From positions 62,001 to 126,000 of the forward strand of contig JAEPOM010000008.1 in NCBI GenBank assembly GCA_017642885.1: a stretch of 64,000 bases of DNA, written 5' to 3'. This DNA comes from Henriciella sp. (GTDB lineage Bacteria; Pseudomonadota; Alphaproteobacteria; Caulobacterales; Hyphomonadaceae). Within the stretch, counting starts at the first letter, position 1. Each line of letters begins with the position of its first letter. Position numbers and translations under genes: made by a program. Positions 1-8,235 of this stretch are shown one piece after another. The notes below the pieces were generated by a model. That model made no database searches, was not told the DNA's origin, and worked only from the letters and a program-made list of their open reading frames with translations.

Positions 1-2014
1 CACCGCCAACCATGATCTTTGTCGCCGCGGCGCCTTCATTGCCAAGCGCGCGTTTCAGTTCGGGCACCAGGGTCAAGTGACCCGCCGCGAGAGACGAGGC
101 GGCAACAATATCAACCCCCGCAGCCCGCGCGTCTTTTGCGGCTTCTTCGGGGGTCTGGAAGAGCGGACCAATCTCGACTTCCCAGCCAAGATCCATCAGC
201 GCAGAGGCGACGACTTTCTGGCCGCGGTCGTGGCCATCCTGTCCCATCTTCGCGATATAGATTTTTGGGCGACGGCCATGCTCAGCGGCGAAGGCTTCGG
301 CCAGGCCAACCGCTTCCTTGGCGCGCTCCGTCGTCTTTACGCCAGCACCATAGACGCCTTTGATCGAGCGGATCACCGCTTTGTGCCGGCCCTGGCTACG
401 CTCGACCGCTTCAGAGATTTCGCCAACCGTGGCTTTCGCTCGCGCGGCATCAACCGCCAGCGCAAGCAGGTTGCCTTCTGTGCCCGCGGCAGCCGTCGCA
501 ATCGCGTCGAGCTTGGCATCGACCTCGGCCTGGTTGCGATCAGATTTCAGCCGCGCCAGCTTGTCGAGTTGCATCCGGCGAACGGTCGCGTTGTCGACTT
601 TCAGAACCGGCACGTCCTCGTCCTGATCGAGCAGGAATTTGTTCACGCCGACGACCGTCTGTTCGCCGCTATCGATCCGGGCCTGTGTGTTCGCCGCCGC
701 TTCTTCGATGCGCAATTTCGGAATGCCTTCCTCGATCGCCTTGCGCATGCCGCCGAGCTTCTCAACTTCTGCGATATGCTCAAGCGCGCGGGCCGCAAGA
801 TCGTGGGTGAGGCGCTCGACATAGTAAGACCCGCCCCAGGGATCGATTGTCTGAGCAGCCCCGGCCTCTTGTTGCAGGAAGAGCTGGGTGTTGCGTGCAA
901 TTCGGGCCGAGAAGTCCGTCGGCAGCGCGAGCGCTTCATCAAACGAGTTGGTGTGGAGGCTTTGCGTCTGGCCACCCGCCGCGGCAATCGCTTCGAGGCA
1001 GGTACGGATGACATTGTTATAGACATCCTGCGCCGTCAGCGACCAACCAGACGTCTGGCAATGGGTTCGCAGCGATGTCGATTTCGGATTTTTCGGCGCG
1101 AATTCCTCGCTCACCAGCTTTGCCCAGATGAGGCGTGCTGCGCGCATCTTCGCGACTTCCATGAACGTATTCATGCCGATCGCCCAGAAGAAGCTGAGCC
1201 GCGGCGCAAACGCGTCGACGTCCAGGCCAGCATTTACGCCCGCGCGGATATACTCGATCCCGTCGGCAATCGTATAAGCGAGCTCAAGGTCGGCCGTCGC
1301 GCCTGCTTCCTGCATGTGATAGCCGGAAATCGAGATTGAGTTGAACTTCGGCATGTTCTGCGAGGTATAAGCAAAAATGTCCGAGATGATCCGCATGCTC
1401 GGCTTAGGCGGATAGATGTAGGTGTTGCGGACCATGAACTCTTTCAGAATGTCATTCTGAATGGTCCCGGCGAGCTTTTCCGGGCCGACACCCTGTTCTT
1501 CCGCCGCCACGATATACAGCGCCATAATCGGCAGCACGGCGCCGTTCATGGTCATCGAGACGGACATTTGATCCAGCGGAATGCCAGAGAAGAGCGTGCG
1601 CATGTCGTAAATGCTGTCGATCGCGACACCGGCCATGCCGACATCGCCACTGACACGAACATGGTCGCTGTCATAACCGCGGTGGGTCGCAAGATCGAAT
1701 GCTACCGAGAGCCCTTTCTGGCCTGCGGCGAGGTTCCGGCGATAGAACGCGTTGGAGTCTTCCGCGGTGGAGAAACCGGCATATTGGCGCACTGTCCATG
1801 GCCGCTGCGTGTACATGGTCGGGTAGGGACCACGCCCAAACGGCGCGAGACCGGGATAATCGTCGAGAAAGTCGAGGCCTTTCGTGTCTGCCGCACTGTA
1901 GGCCGCGGCGAGATCGATACCTTCTGGTGTGGGCAGCTCGCGTGGGTGAGATTTTGACGCGCTTGCTTCAAGCGCGCCGAGATCGAGTTTGGTGAAGTCA
2001 GGAAAGTTGGTCAT
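1..2014 (-). CDS. mutB: Methylmalonyl-CoA mutase large (catalytic) subunit, 3' end cut by window
   Basis: Adenosylcobalamin-dependent isomerase interconverting (R)-methylmalonyl-CoA and succinyl-CoA, the last step of propionate, odd-chain fatty acid and branched amino acid breakdown; cytosolic. Reading the minus strand from the ATG at 2012-2014 gives about 671 residues that start [12 protein letters not shown] and include the TIM-barrel part ([17 protein letters not shown], substrate region) and, near the window edge, the cobalamin-binding signature GQDGHDRG, whose His is the lower B12 ligand. Its presence marks this as the catalytic subunit. The usual length is about 710-720 residues, so roughly 45 C-terminal residues lie outside. 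The start codon directly abuts the TAA of the small-subunit gene (TAAATG), so the two are co-transcribed and probably translationally coupled. Confidence 0.95.
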   Translation of the reverse strand, partial: MTNFPDFTKLDLGALEASASKSHPRELPTPEGIDLAAAYSAADTKGLDFLDDYPGLAPFGRGPYPTMYTQRPWTVRQYAGFSTAEDSNAFYRRNLAAGQKGLSVAFDLATHRGYDSDHVRVSGDVGMAGVAIDSIYDMRTLFSGIPLDQMSVSMTMNGAVLPIMALYIVAAEEQGVGPEKLAGTIQNDILKEFMVRNTYIYPPKPSMRIISDIFAYTSQNMPKFNSISISGYHMQEAGATADLELAYTIADGIEYIRAGVNAGLDVDAFAPRLSFFWAIGMNTFMEVAKMRAARLIWAKLVSEEFAPKNPKSTSLRTHCQTSGWSLTAQDVYNNVIRTCLEAIAAAGGQTQSLHTNSFDEALALPTDFSARIARNTQLFLQQEAGAAQTIDPWGGSYYVERLTHDLAARALEHIAEVEKLGGMRKAIEEGIPKLRIEEAAANTQARIDSGEQTVVGVNKFLLDQDEDVPVLKVDNATVRRMQLDKLARLKSDRNQAEVDAKLDAIATAAAGTEGNLLALAVDAARAKATVGEISEAVERSQGRHKAVIRSIKGVYGAGVKTTERAKEAVGLAEAFAAEHGRRPKIYIAKMGQDGHDRGQKVVASALMDLGWEVEIGPLFQTPEEAAKDARAAGVDIVAASSLAAGHLTLVPELKRALGNEGAAATKIMVGG

Positions 2015-3952
2015 TTACTTCACTCCCAATTCTGCCAGAGCGACCGTCAATTCATGCACCACATCGGCGCCCATGAAAATGTACCGATCAATCTCAGTCG
2101 CTTCAAATTTACCGGCGAGCCAAATCGAGACGGCGCCAGCTTTCTTTAATGCTCCGGCGGCGGACGCGGCCTCATCGGGATAGCGTTTGTCTGAACCGCA
2201 TAGGACGGCGATCTTACACCCGCTCGCAGCGAACGCGGCCGCGAGCTCTGCGGTGCTTTCAGACGGCACCGGCGCGGTCTTCGCTTCGAGACCGCCAGCG
2301 GCGAAGACGTTGCGAGCAAAATCCGCGCGTGCCGTGTGTTCTGACACAGGACCGAGTGTCGCCAGGAAGATGGATGGGCGCGACCCGGTCGATTGAAGAT
2401 GCGCCTCTGCGCGATCTCGCAACGCTTCGAACGGGGCAGCAATTGTCATCCAGACAAGCGCCTCTGCGGTCGTGTCTTCGCCCGGTTCGGACTTGAAATT
2501 GGGAAGAAGAGTTTCGACGCCGACCGGGTCGACCCCATCGCCAGGTGGCGGCGCAGGGATGTCCGCGATCGGCGCTGATATCTCTTCCAGCAGCGGGAAC
2601 TCGCTGACTCCGGTTACCGGCACTTTGCGACGCGCAACATCTTTCACGAGCGCTGCGCGTTTCTCGGCGACACGCGCTTGCAGATGTCCGCCGACCAGGC
2701 TCTCGACAAGGCCGCCTTCGCTTTCAATGGTTTGGAACTCGGCCCAGGCCACCTGCGCGAGGTCTTCTGCAAGCGTCTCGCTGAACCAGGCCCCGCCACT
2801 CGGGTCTGCGACACGGCCAAGACCGCTTTCTTCCATTGCCATGATCTGGGTGTTTCGAGCGATCCGTCGACCAAGCTCTTCGGGTCGCGACAAACTCTCA
2901 TTGAACGCGCGCACGGTGATCACATCGGCCCCGCCGGTAGCGGCTGCAAAACAAGCGGCAGTGCCGCGGAGCATATTCACCCAGGCATCATAGCGCGTAA
3001 GCATGCGCGAACTGGTGACCGCATGCAGTTTCATTGGTTGTGGATCAAGGCCGAGGGCTTCCTGCACCCGCGCCCAGAGCCGCCGCGCCGCCCGCAGCTT
3101 CGCGATGCCAATCCCATAGTTTGCGTCTACGGCAAGTTTAAACAGGATTTGCGAGGGTGCATCGCTCGGGCTGATGCCTGCAGTATCAAGCCGGCGGAGT
3201 AGGTCGACGGCGCCCGCCATCAGGGCGCCGAGCTCCTGGCCTTCACTGCCGCCAGCCTCGTGAACGCTTTGCGCCTCGACTTCGAGCGACGTCGCGTTCG
3301 GGAACTTGCCCGACAAGGCTGAGACCATGGCGGCTGTTTTGTTCATGGCCGCGTCGACGCCGCCGGTAATTTGACCAGTGACCATCAATTGGCGGATCGG
3401 CGAGATGTTGAACGCGAGCTTGAGATCGTTGGGTGCGTCCTGCGCGTCAGCCCACAGAGCCAGAAGTCCAGCTGCGCTCGTGCCAGATCCAGCGCCGAGA
3501 TGGCCAAGCGATACTGTCGCGAGGTCCGCGCGAACGCCGCTCAGGGCCGTCGACAGCTGGTCCTGGTTCGTGATGATGCAGCCGGCCGTGCCAGAGCATT
3601 CGATTTCAAGGTGGATCGACGTCGCGCCGCGTTCAAGATCGCGCAGGACTTCGAGATTGGTCGTCGCCGGGTCCGGGTGTGAAAAGGCTTGTCGGATGTC
3701 CCAGGGGAGATAGCGAGCTGGAGTATCCGTCGGGCCTCTAAGGTATGGCGCTTCACCCGGAACGCCACGCGGGTTTGAGCCGCTCTCAAAGTCGGTTTCG
3801 CGATATAGCGGGTGGATCTTTATACCGTCGCGGTTTTCGCGTGTGATCCGCTCAATGCCGCCGCCCTTGAGGGCTTTTCCAACGGCCGCGAGCCAATCCG
3901 CTTCAGTGGCGTCTTCAAACTGGTTCGACAAAGAAAGTGTACCATCCGCCAT
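2015..3952 (-). CDS. mutA: Methylmalonyl-CoA mutase small subunit
   Basis: Non-catalytic partner of the large mutase subunit; the 645 residues match the usual size of the small subunit. It has the same two-part layout (N-terminal barrel-like region, C-terminal flavodoxin-like region), but where the large subunit carries the cobalamin motif DGHDRG this chain has GPVSEHTARADF. The Asp-x-His-x-x-Gly signature is lost, as is normal for the structural subunit. The gene is first in the operon and is divergent from the nitronate monooxygenase gene across 183 bases with no other gene. The ATG at 3950-3952 gives MADGTLSLSNQF, a typical N-terminus for the family. Confidence 0.93.
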   Translation of the reverse strand: MADGTLSLSNQFEDATEADWLAAVGKALKGGGIERITRENRDGIKIHPLYRETDFESGSNPRGVPGEAPYLRGPTDTPARYLPWDIRQAFSHPDPATTNLEVLRDLERGATSIHLEIECSGTAGCIITNQDQLSTALSGVRADLATVSLGHLGAGSGTSAAGLLALWADAQDAPNDLKLAFNISPIRQLMVTGQITGGVDAAMNKTAAMVSALSGKFPNATSLEVEAQSVHEAGGSEGQELGALMAGAVDLLRRLDTAGISPSDAPSQILFKLAVDANYGIGIAKLRAARRLWARVQEALGLDPQPMKLHAVTSSRMLTRYDAWVNMLRGTAACFAAATGGADVITVRAFNESLSRPEELGRRIARNTQIMAMEESGLGRVADPSGGAWFSETLAEDLAQVAWAEFQTIESEGGLVESLVGGHLQARVAEKRAALVKDVARRKVPVTGVSEFPLLEEISAPIADIPAPPPGDGVDPVGVETLLPNFKSEPGEDTTAEALVWMTIAAPFEALRDRAEAHLQSTGSRPSIFLATLGPVSEHTARADFARNVFAAGGLEAKTAPVPSESTAELAAAFAASGCKIAVLCGSDKRYPDEAASAAGALKKAGAVSIWLAGKFEATEIDRYIFMGADVVHELTVALAELGVK

Positions 3953-4135
3953 TTTGGCTCAACCTCGCAGGAATCTCTCTCCGCGGATTTGGCCCAGAGC
4001 GGCACCTCTGGCAAGCATTCCGTAACGGAAAATCTGCCTTCGCGTAACTGATGTACCGTGCGGGAAGGGCTTGCCTAATGCCGGACCGGAGCTAGGTTGG
4101 CGCTAACGTAAACGGCAACTTTCGGAAGGTCTCAT

Positions 4136-5122
4136 ATGGCGCTCCCTCCCATCCTGCAAAATCTCCGCATTCCGGTGATTGGCAGTCCGCTTTTCATTAT
4201 CTCAAACCCAGACCTGGTGATTGCCCAGTGCAAGGCGGGCGTTGTGGGATCATTCCCTGCGTTGAACGCGCGGCCTGAGTCCCAGCTGGACGAGTGGTTG
4301 GATCGAATTACAACGGAACTTGCAGAGCATGACGCCAAGAACCCAGACCGCCCATCGGCGCCGTTTGCCGTGAACCAAATCGTTCACAAGACCAATAACC
4401 GCCTCGATCACGACGTTGAAATGTGCGTCAAATACAAGGTGCCCGTTGTGATCACATCGCTCGGAGCGCGCGAGGAGGTCAATCAGGCGATCCACTCTTA
4501 TGGCGGCATTGTGCTACACGATATCATCAACGCGATCTTTGCGCGTAAGGCGCTTGATAAGGGGGCAGATGGCTTGATCGCGGTAGCTGCAGGGGCAGGC
4601 GGTCACGCCGGAACGATTTCTCCACTGGCCCTGATCCAGGACATCCGCGAGTTCTTCGACGGACCGTTGGCGCTCTCGGGCGCTATGGGCAATGGCGGCG
4701 CCGTTGCGGCCGCTCAAGCGATGGGCGCGGATCTTGGCTATATCGGATCAGCGTTCATCTCTTGCGATGAAGCCAATGCTGTCGATGGTTACAAGGACAT
4801 GATCGTCGAAAGTGATGCCAAGGATATCGTCTACTCAAACCTGTTCACGGGTGTGCACGGTAACTACCTCGCGCCATCGATTGCGCAGGCCGGCCTCGAC
4901 CCTAACGATCTGCCAGAGAGCGATCCAAGCGCGATGAATTTCGGTTCTGGCGGCAATCAGGAGCAAAAAGCCTGGCGGGATATCTGGGGTTGCGGCCAAG
5001 GGATTGGCGCCGTCAAATCCCGCATGAGCACCGCTGAATATGTCGATAAACTCGAAGCCGAGTATGTCGCTGCGATCGAAGCGCTGCAACAGCGCCGCGC
5101 TTTCAGCATGGCTGATGCGTAG
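4136..5122 (+). CDS. Nitronate monooxygenase (2-nitropropane dioxygenase family)
   Basis: FMN-dependent TIM-barrel enzyme oxidising propionate 3-nitronate or other alkyl nitronates; cytosolic, usually a detoxification enzyme. The 328 residues open with PPILQNLRIPVIGSPLFI and contain VVGSFPALNARP, the catalytic-His/FMN segment AVAAGAGGHAG and the phosphate-binding ALSGAMGNG, all in the usual order. It stands alone on the plus strand, divergent from mutA. Annotation pipelines sometimes assign such proteins to enoyl-ACP reductase II; the GGHAG motif is shared, so the exact substrate is unproven. Confidence 0.9.
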   Translation: MALPPILQNLRIPVIGSPLFIISNPDLVIAQCKAGVVGSFPALNARPESQLDEWLDRITTELAEHDAKNPDRPSAPFAVNQIVHKTNNRLDHDVEMCVKYKVPVVITSLGAREEVNQAIHSYGGIVLHDIINAIFARKALDKGADGLIAVAAGAGGHAGTISPLALIQDIREFFDGPLALSGAMGNGGAVAAAQAMGADLGYIGSAFISCDEANAVDGYKDMIVESDAKDIVYSNLFTGVHGNYLAPSIAQAGLDPNDLPESDPSAMNFGSGGNQEQKAWRDIWGCGQGIGAVKSRMSTAEYVDKLEAEYVAAIEALQQRRAFSMADA

Positions 5123-5160
5123 AGCCTAAATCGCTTCGAATCCGACCGGATTTCCTAAAG

Positions 5161-5199
5161 CCTATCCTCACCCACAGATCGGGATGAGGGTAGGTTTTG
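5161..5199 (+). terminator. Imperfect hairpin with T-rich tail after nitronate monooxygenase
   Basis: An imperfect inverted repeat (CCTATCCTCACCC at 5161-5173, GGGATGAGGGTAGG at 5181-5194) is followed by TTTTGTTGT. It would end transcription of the upstream gene. Its 3' arm also provides the purine-rich stretch AGGGTAGG in front of the TTG start of the M15 peptidase, so it could instead sequester that ribosome-binding site. Confidence 0.5.
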
Positions 5200-5625
5200 T
5201 TGTATTCATCTGTCAGCGCAGCTCGAGGGGCCCTCGACTACGCCTGGGCGTGGCCAAACTTTGAGATCGCGGAATTGGCGTGTCGCTGCGGACAACGCTT
5301 CTGCAACGGGGCGTACTGGCATGCACCTGACTTTCTAAATCAGCTGCAAGAGCTGCGAGATCGCTGTGGCAAACCGCTCGTCATATCTTCGGCGCACCGC
5401 TGCCCGCAATGGAATGCCTTAGTCGGTGGGGCTCCATTCTTACGACACAAGCAGATCGCGGTCGATGTTCGTTTGAGCGGGCATGATCGGACGGGTCTTC
5501 GCGCGCGGGCAGAGCAACTGGGGTTCACGGGTTTTGGCCTCGGACGAAGCTTCATCCATCTCGACCTCCGCGCGCGCCGAACCGTTTGGTATTATTCAGG
5601 GAGTAAGCATCTATGGCAGAACTGA
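5197..5625 (+). CDS. M15-type peptidase, phage/GTA endolysin-like
   Basis: Small zinc D-Ala-D-Ala carboxypeptidase-like enzyme (142 residues) expected to cut peptidoglycan cross-bridge peptides. The zinc-site pattern is visible: SAHRCPQWNALVGGAPFLRH, then KQIAVDV supplying the HxxxxxxD spacing, and the third ligand in FIHLDLR. There is no signal peptide, as in phage and gene-transfer-agent endolysins that rely on a holin. No ATG or GTG precedes the conserved WPNFEIAELAC region. The start must be TTG at 5197 or 5200, placed in the tail of the preceding hairpin. The 3' end overlaps the next gene by 13 bases, so the two form a unit. A cell-wall remodelling role unrelated to phage is possible. 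Confidence 0.8.
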   Translation: MLYSSVSAARGALDYAWAWPNFEIAELACRCGQRFCNGAYWHAPDFLNQLQELRDRCGKPLVISSAHRCPQWNALVGGAPFLRHKQIAVDVRLSGHDRTGLRARAEQLGFTGFGLGRSFIHLDLRARRTVWYYSGSKHLWQN

Positions 5626-6083
5626 TTGGGATCGCCGCCAGCGCGGCGGGCGGCGGGGTATTCGGCGTGCTGGGCACGGCGCTCGGGCGACTGGCCGGCT
5701 ATTTTGAGCGCCGCCAGACGATCGCGCACGAAGAGAAGCGTTGGCAACACGAGGTGCAACTGCTCGAAATGCAGCGCCTGGCCGATGCTGCGGAGACCGA
5801 AGCGGAATTGGCTTTAGAGCATGCCGCAGGGCGCTGGGCAGGGTTGGAAGCCAGCCTAAACGCTGACGCAGCGATCCGCGGTAGCTATCCTTGGGTAGAC
5901 GCTGTACGCGGTCTGACGCGCCCGATGCTAACTTTGCTGTTGTGGGGGATCACAACGGTGATCTGGTTTTCCGCCGACGCGACCGCTCGCAGCAGTCTCA
6001 CCGAGACGGCATCATTCGCCGCAACCGCCGCTACGCTGTGGTGGTTCGGCGACCGGAGTGCGGGTGTGAATTCCAGCAAATAA
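5613..6083 (+). CDS. Holin-like small membrane protein (GTA/phage 3TM holin type, tentative)
   Basis: 156-residue protein. It has a Gly/Ala-rich hydrophobic N-terminus (about residues 4-29), a charged helical middle (about 30-90, rich in Glu, Arg and Ala), then two hydrophobic segments after the conserved-looking WVDAVRGLTRPM (about residues 106-122 and 130-146, ending WWFGDR). That layout, and an overlap of 13 bases with an M15 endolysin-like gene, fit the three-TM holins that export the endolysin in phage and gene transfer agents. GGGAG stands 9 bases before the ATG. No capsid, tail or terminase genes are nearby. The family name rests on pattern and context only. Confidence 0.6.
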   Translation: MAELIGIAASAAGGGVFGVLGTALGRLAGYFERRQTIAHEEKRWQHEVQLLEMQRLADAAETEAELALEHAAGRWAGLEASLNADAAIRGSYPWVDAVRGLTRPMLTLLLWGITTVIWFSADATARSSLTETASFAATAATLWWFGDRSAGVNSSK

Positions 6084-6086
6084 GAA

Positions 6087-6112
6087 AAGGGCGGCTCAAT
6101 CGAGCCGCCCTT
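6087..6112. terminator. Bidirectional intrinsic terminator
   Basis: Perfect hairpin with 11-base arms, AAGGGCGGCTC and GAGCCGCCCTT, and a 4-base loop. It sits between the convergent holin-like gene and S9 peptidase gene and can end both transcripts. Confidence 0.85.
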
Positions 6113-6134
6113 ATCCATTGCCTATGAGATTCGA

Positions 6135-8123
6135 TTAGAGCCCGCCCGGACCGCAATCATTTTTCAAGAAGGACAGCATCTCTGTGTAGAGAATTTTGGC
6201 GTTCTCGTAGTTAATCGTGTTCGAGAAGTGGTCAGCATCCTCAAGCACAATGTACTTGTGAGGTTTGTTGTGCTTCTTCAATTGACCCACGAACCAATCA
6301 CTTTGGTTGATCTGGACGCGTTGGTCATGTTCACCGTGGACGACTAGAACCGGAATATTTGCATCTTCGACGTGATCCACCGGGCTGATGCCGCCTTCGC
6401 GGGTTCGTTTCAGCTCATCCCGCGTGATGCGATTGCCGCTGAACTCAGCATTCGCCGCATCCAGGTCTGACACACCGGCCCCGGCAATTGCGCACTGATA
6501 GATCTGAGGTTCGCGAATGGTCGCCATCATCGCGGCATATCCGCCATATGACCAGCCGAACATCGCGATGCGGTCCGGATCGACGAGGCCTTGGCGGACG
6601 AGATGCAGAGCGCCATCATCCTTGTCATCCTGGGGCTTGCCGCCCCAGTCCTTGTAGATGCCCGCGGCATGCTCCAAGCCATATCGCGTGGTACCGCGAT
6701 ATCCTGGCTGGAGAACCATGTAGCCATTATTGGCCAGCATCTGTCCCCATTCATCATACGTGATGTGTTCCGGAACTTCTGGGCCGCCGTGAGGCAGCAC
6801 GATCAGCGGGAAAGGTGGCTCGCCGCGTGGAGGCGTCGTCAGATACCCCGGGATGCTTTTACCATCGCGCGATGTCCAGCGAATGAAGCTCACGTCTCCA
6901 AGATCTTCGGGTTTCAATAGAGGGTTCTGTGACCCAATCTTTTGGATCGCTCCATCATTTAGCAGGTAGTAACTGCCCGGATCTTCGCCCTCATTCGCAA
7001 AAATGACCATTTTGGATCCGTCCATGGATCGGTTCGAAATGGTTATTTCTTTACCGGGTAGAGCGGCTTGAATGCCTTCGAATAAGGCTTGCTCTTCAGG
7101 GTCGATCCAGGCGATTTTCCGTTCGCCTTCCTCATAGAAGACGAATCCTGCAATGTGACCTGGCTTGTTCGGGTCGCTGGAAAACCAACCGCCAGCGATG
7201 TCGCCATCTTCGCGGCGATAGATTTCTTCCTCAAGCTCACCCGTTCTGAGATCCATCAAGTAGACGCCAGTTGTGTTGTGGCCTTGATTGGACAGCACAA
7301 AAAACTTGTTGATATCCAATGGATCATCCGCGATTGGCGTGATGCTCCATGCATCATCAAGCGCCGGCCAACGGGTGATTTGTCTCCACTCGTCGCTGCC
7401 TTTGTCGCGGACATAGAAAATCACTTCGCGGCTACCTGGATCGAATTCTGATCCGGCGCGAATGTCCCCATCCCGGTCCAGCGTGAAGCCACCAATGCGG
7501 CTGCCCGCTTTCGCTTTAAGCTGTAAGCGATGGGTCTTGATGTCCATGTAGTAGTAATCGGGGGTCAGAGCCTCGGTGATAGCTTGGCCTTCCGAAAGTC
7601 CTCCACGGACTTTCCCGGTTGAGACGATTACTCGGTTAGGTTCAGCCTTCAAAAGACGCGCTTCCAAGCTCAGATCGGTGTATCTGAACTGTTTGAACGT
7701 CCAATTGTCATCGTTTTGCGATAGGGTTGCCGACCGGTTTTCATAGACGCCTTGATTGGTGTCGATGATATTTTCGCGAACTTGTTGCCGAAAATTAACC
7801 CACATCGAATCGTTGCCGATCCATTGGAAGGTCTGAATATCCATTTTGGAAGAACCCGCGGTGAATGGCGCAGCTGACATATCGTCAACTTTGAGAACCT
7901 GAATCACCGCATTCGCGTTTTTTGCCGGTATGAAGCGATAAGCGAGATACTTACCGTCGGGCGAAAGCTGCACGTTTGTCATCGTTGGCAGAACGGCGAA
8001 GTAGTCAATTGGGACGGGCTTGGCGTCCTCGGTTTGGGCGTTTGCGGGAAGCGAAACCGCCAGGGAATTCATGAAACCAATAGCAACCAGAGACTTCAAA
8101 ACGGTTTTGAAATGCGCACGCAT
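6135..8123 (-). CDS. Secreted S9 family serine peptidase (prolyl oligopeptidase / acylaminoacyl-peptidase type)
   Basis: 662-residue exported peptidase for oligopeptides. A signal peptide is clear at the N-terminus (RAHFKTVLKS followed by a hydrophobic stretch ending LPANAQ), so it acts in the periplasm. The N-terminal half is a beta-propeller-like region and the C-terminal third an alpha/beta-hydrolase domain with catalytic Ser525 in GWSYGGYAA, Asp600 in VHGEHDQR and His632 in EDADHFS. It lies downstream of a large TonB-dependent receptor on the same strand, but a terminator-like hairpin separates them. The pairing suggests uptake of peptides by the receptor and their trimming in the periplasm; this is inference. 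Confidence 0.9.
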   Translation of the reverse strand: MRAHFKTVLKSLVAIGFMNSLAVSLPANAQTEDAKPVPIDYFAVLPTMTNVQLSPDGKYLAYRFIPAKNANAVIQVLKVDDMSAAPFTAGSSKMDIQTFQWIGNDSMWVNFRQQVRENIIDTNQGVYENRSATLSQNDDNWTFKQFRYTDLSLEARLLKAEPNRVIVSTGKVRGGLSEGQAITEALTPDYYYMDIKTHRLQLKAKAGSRIGGFTLDRDGDIRAGSEFDPGSREVIFYVRDKGSDEWRQITRWPALDDAWSITPIADDPLDINKFFVLSNQGHNTTGVYLMDLRTGELEEEIYRREDGDIAGGWFSSDPNKPGHIAGFVFYEEGERKIAWIDPEEQALFEGIQAALPGKEITISNRSMDGSKMVIFANEGEDPGSYYLLNDGAIQKIGSQNPLLKPEDLGDVSFIRWTSRDGKSIPGYLTTPPRGEPPFPLIVLPHGGPEVPEHITYDEWGQMLANNGYMVLQPGYRGTTRYGLEHAAGIYKDWGGKPQDDKDDGALHLVRQGLVDPDRIAMFGWSYGGYAAMMATIREPQIYQCAIAGAGVSDLDAANAEFSGNRITRDELKRTREGGISPVDHVEDANIPVLVVHGEHDQRVQINQSDWFVGQLKKHNKPHKYIVLEDADHFSNTINYENAKILYTEMLSFLKNDCGPGGL

Positions 8124-8154
8124 GATTGCGGAACCTCCATTCGTTGGGAATGAA

Positions 8155-8211
8155 ACAAATAAAAGAGGCGGCGGTCGGTGGTGTCAATAATTGAACCACA
8201 CAACCGCCGCC
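8155..8211 (-). terminator. Intrinsic terminator downstream of the TonB-dependent receptor
   Basis: Long hairpin whose outer arms are GGCGGCGGT (8167-8175) and ACCGCCGCC (8203-8211), with an inner GTGGT/ACCAC pair. In the minus direction it is followed by CTCTTTTATTT. It lies between the receptor stop (8236) and the S9 peptidase start (8123), so the peptidase is either expressed by read-through or has its own promoter in this gap. Confidence 0.65.
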
Positions 8212-8235
8212 CCCAGCAGTCATATTATTGTGAAA

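Noticed and set aside
77..1339. 420-codon open frame on the plus strand
   Set aside because: It is the antisense of the methylmalonyl-CoA mutase large subunit, which has full family motifs on the minus strand; the plus frame shows no domain and is Arg-rich as expected for GC-rich antisense.
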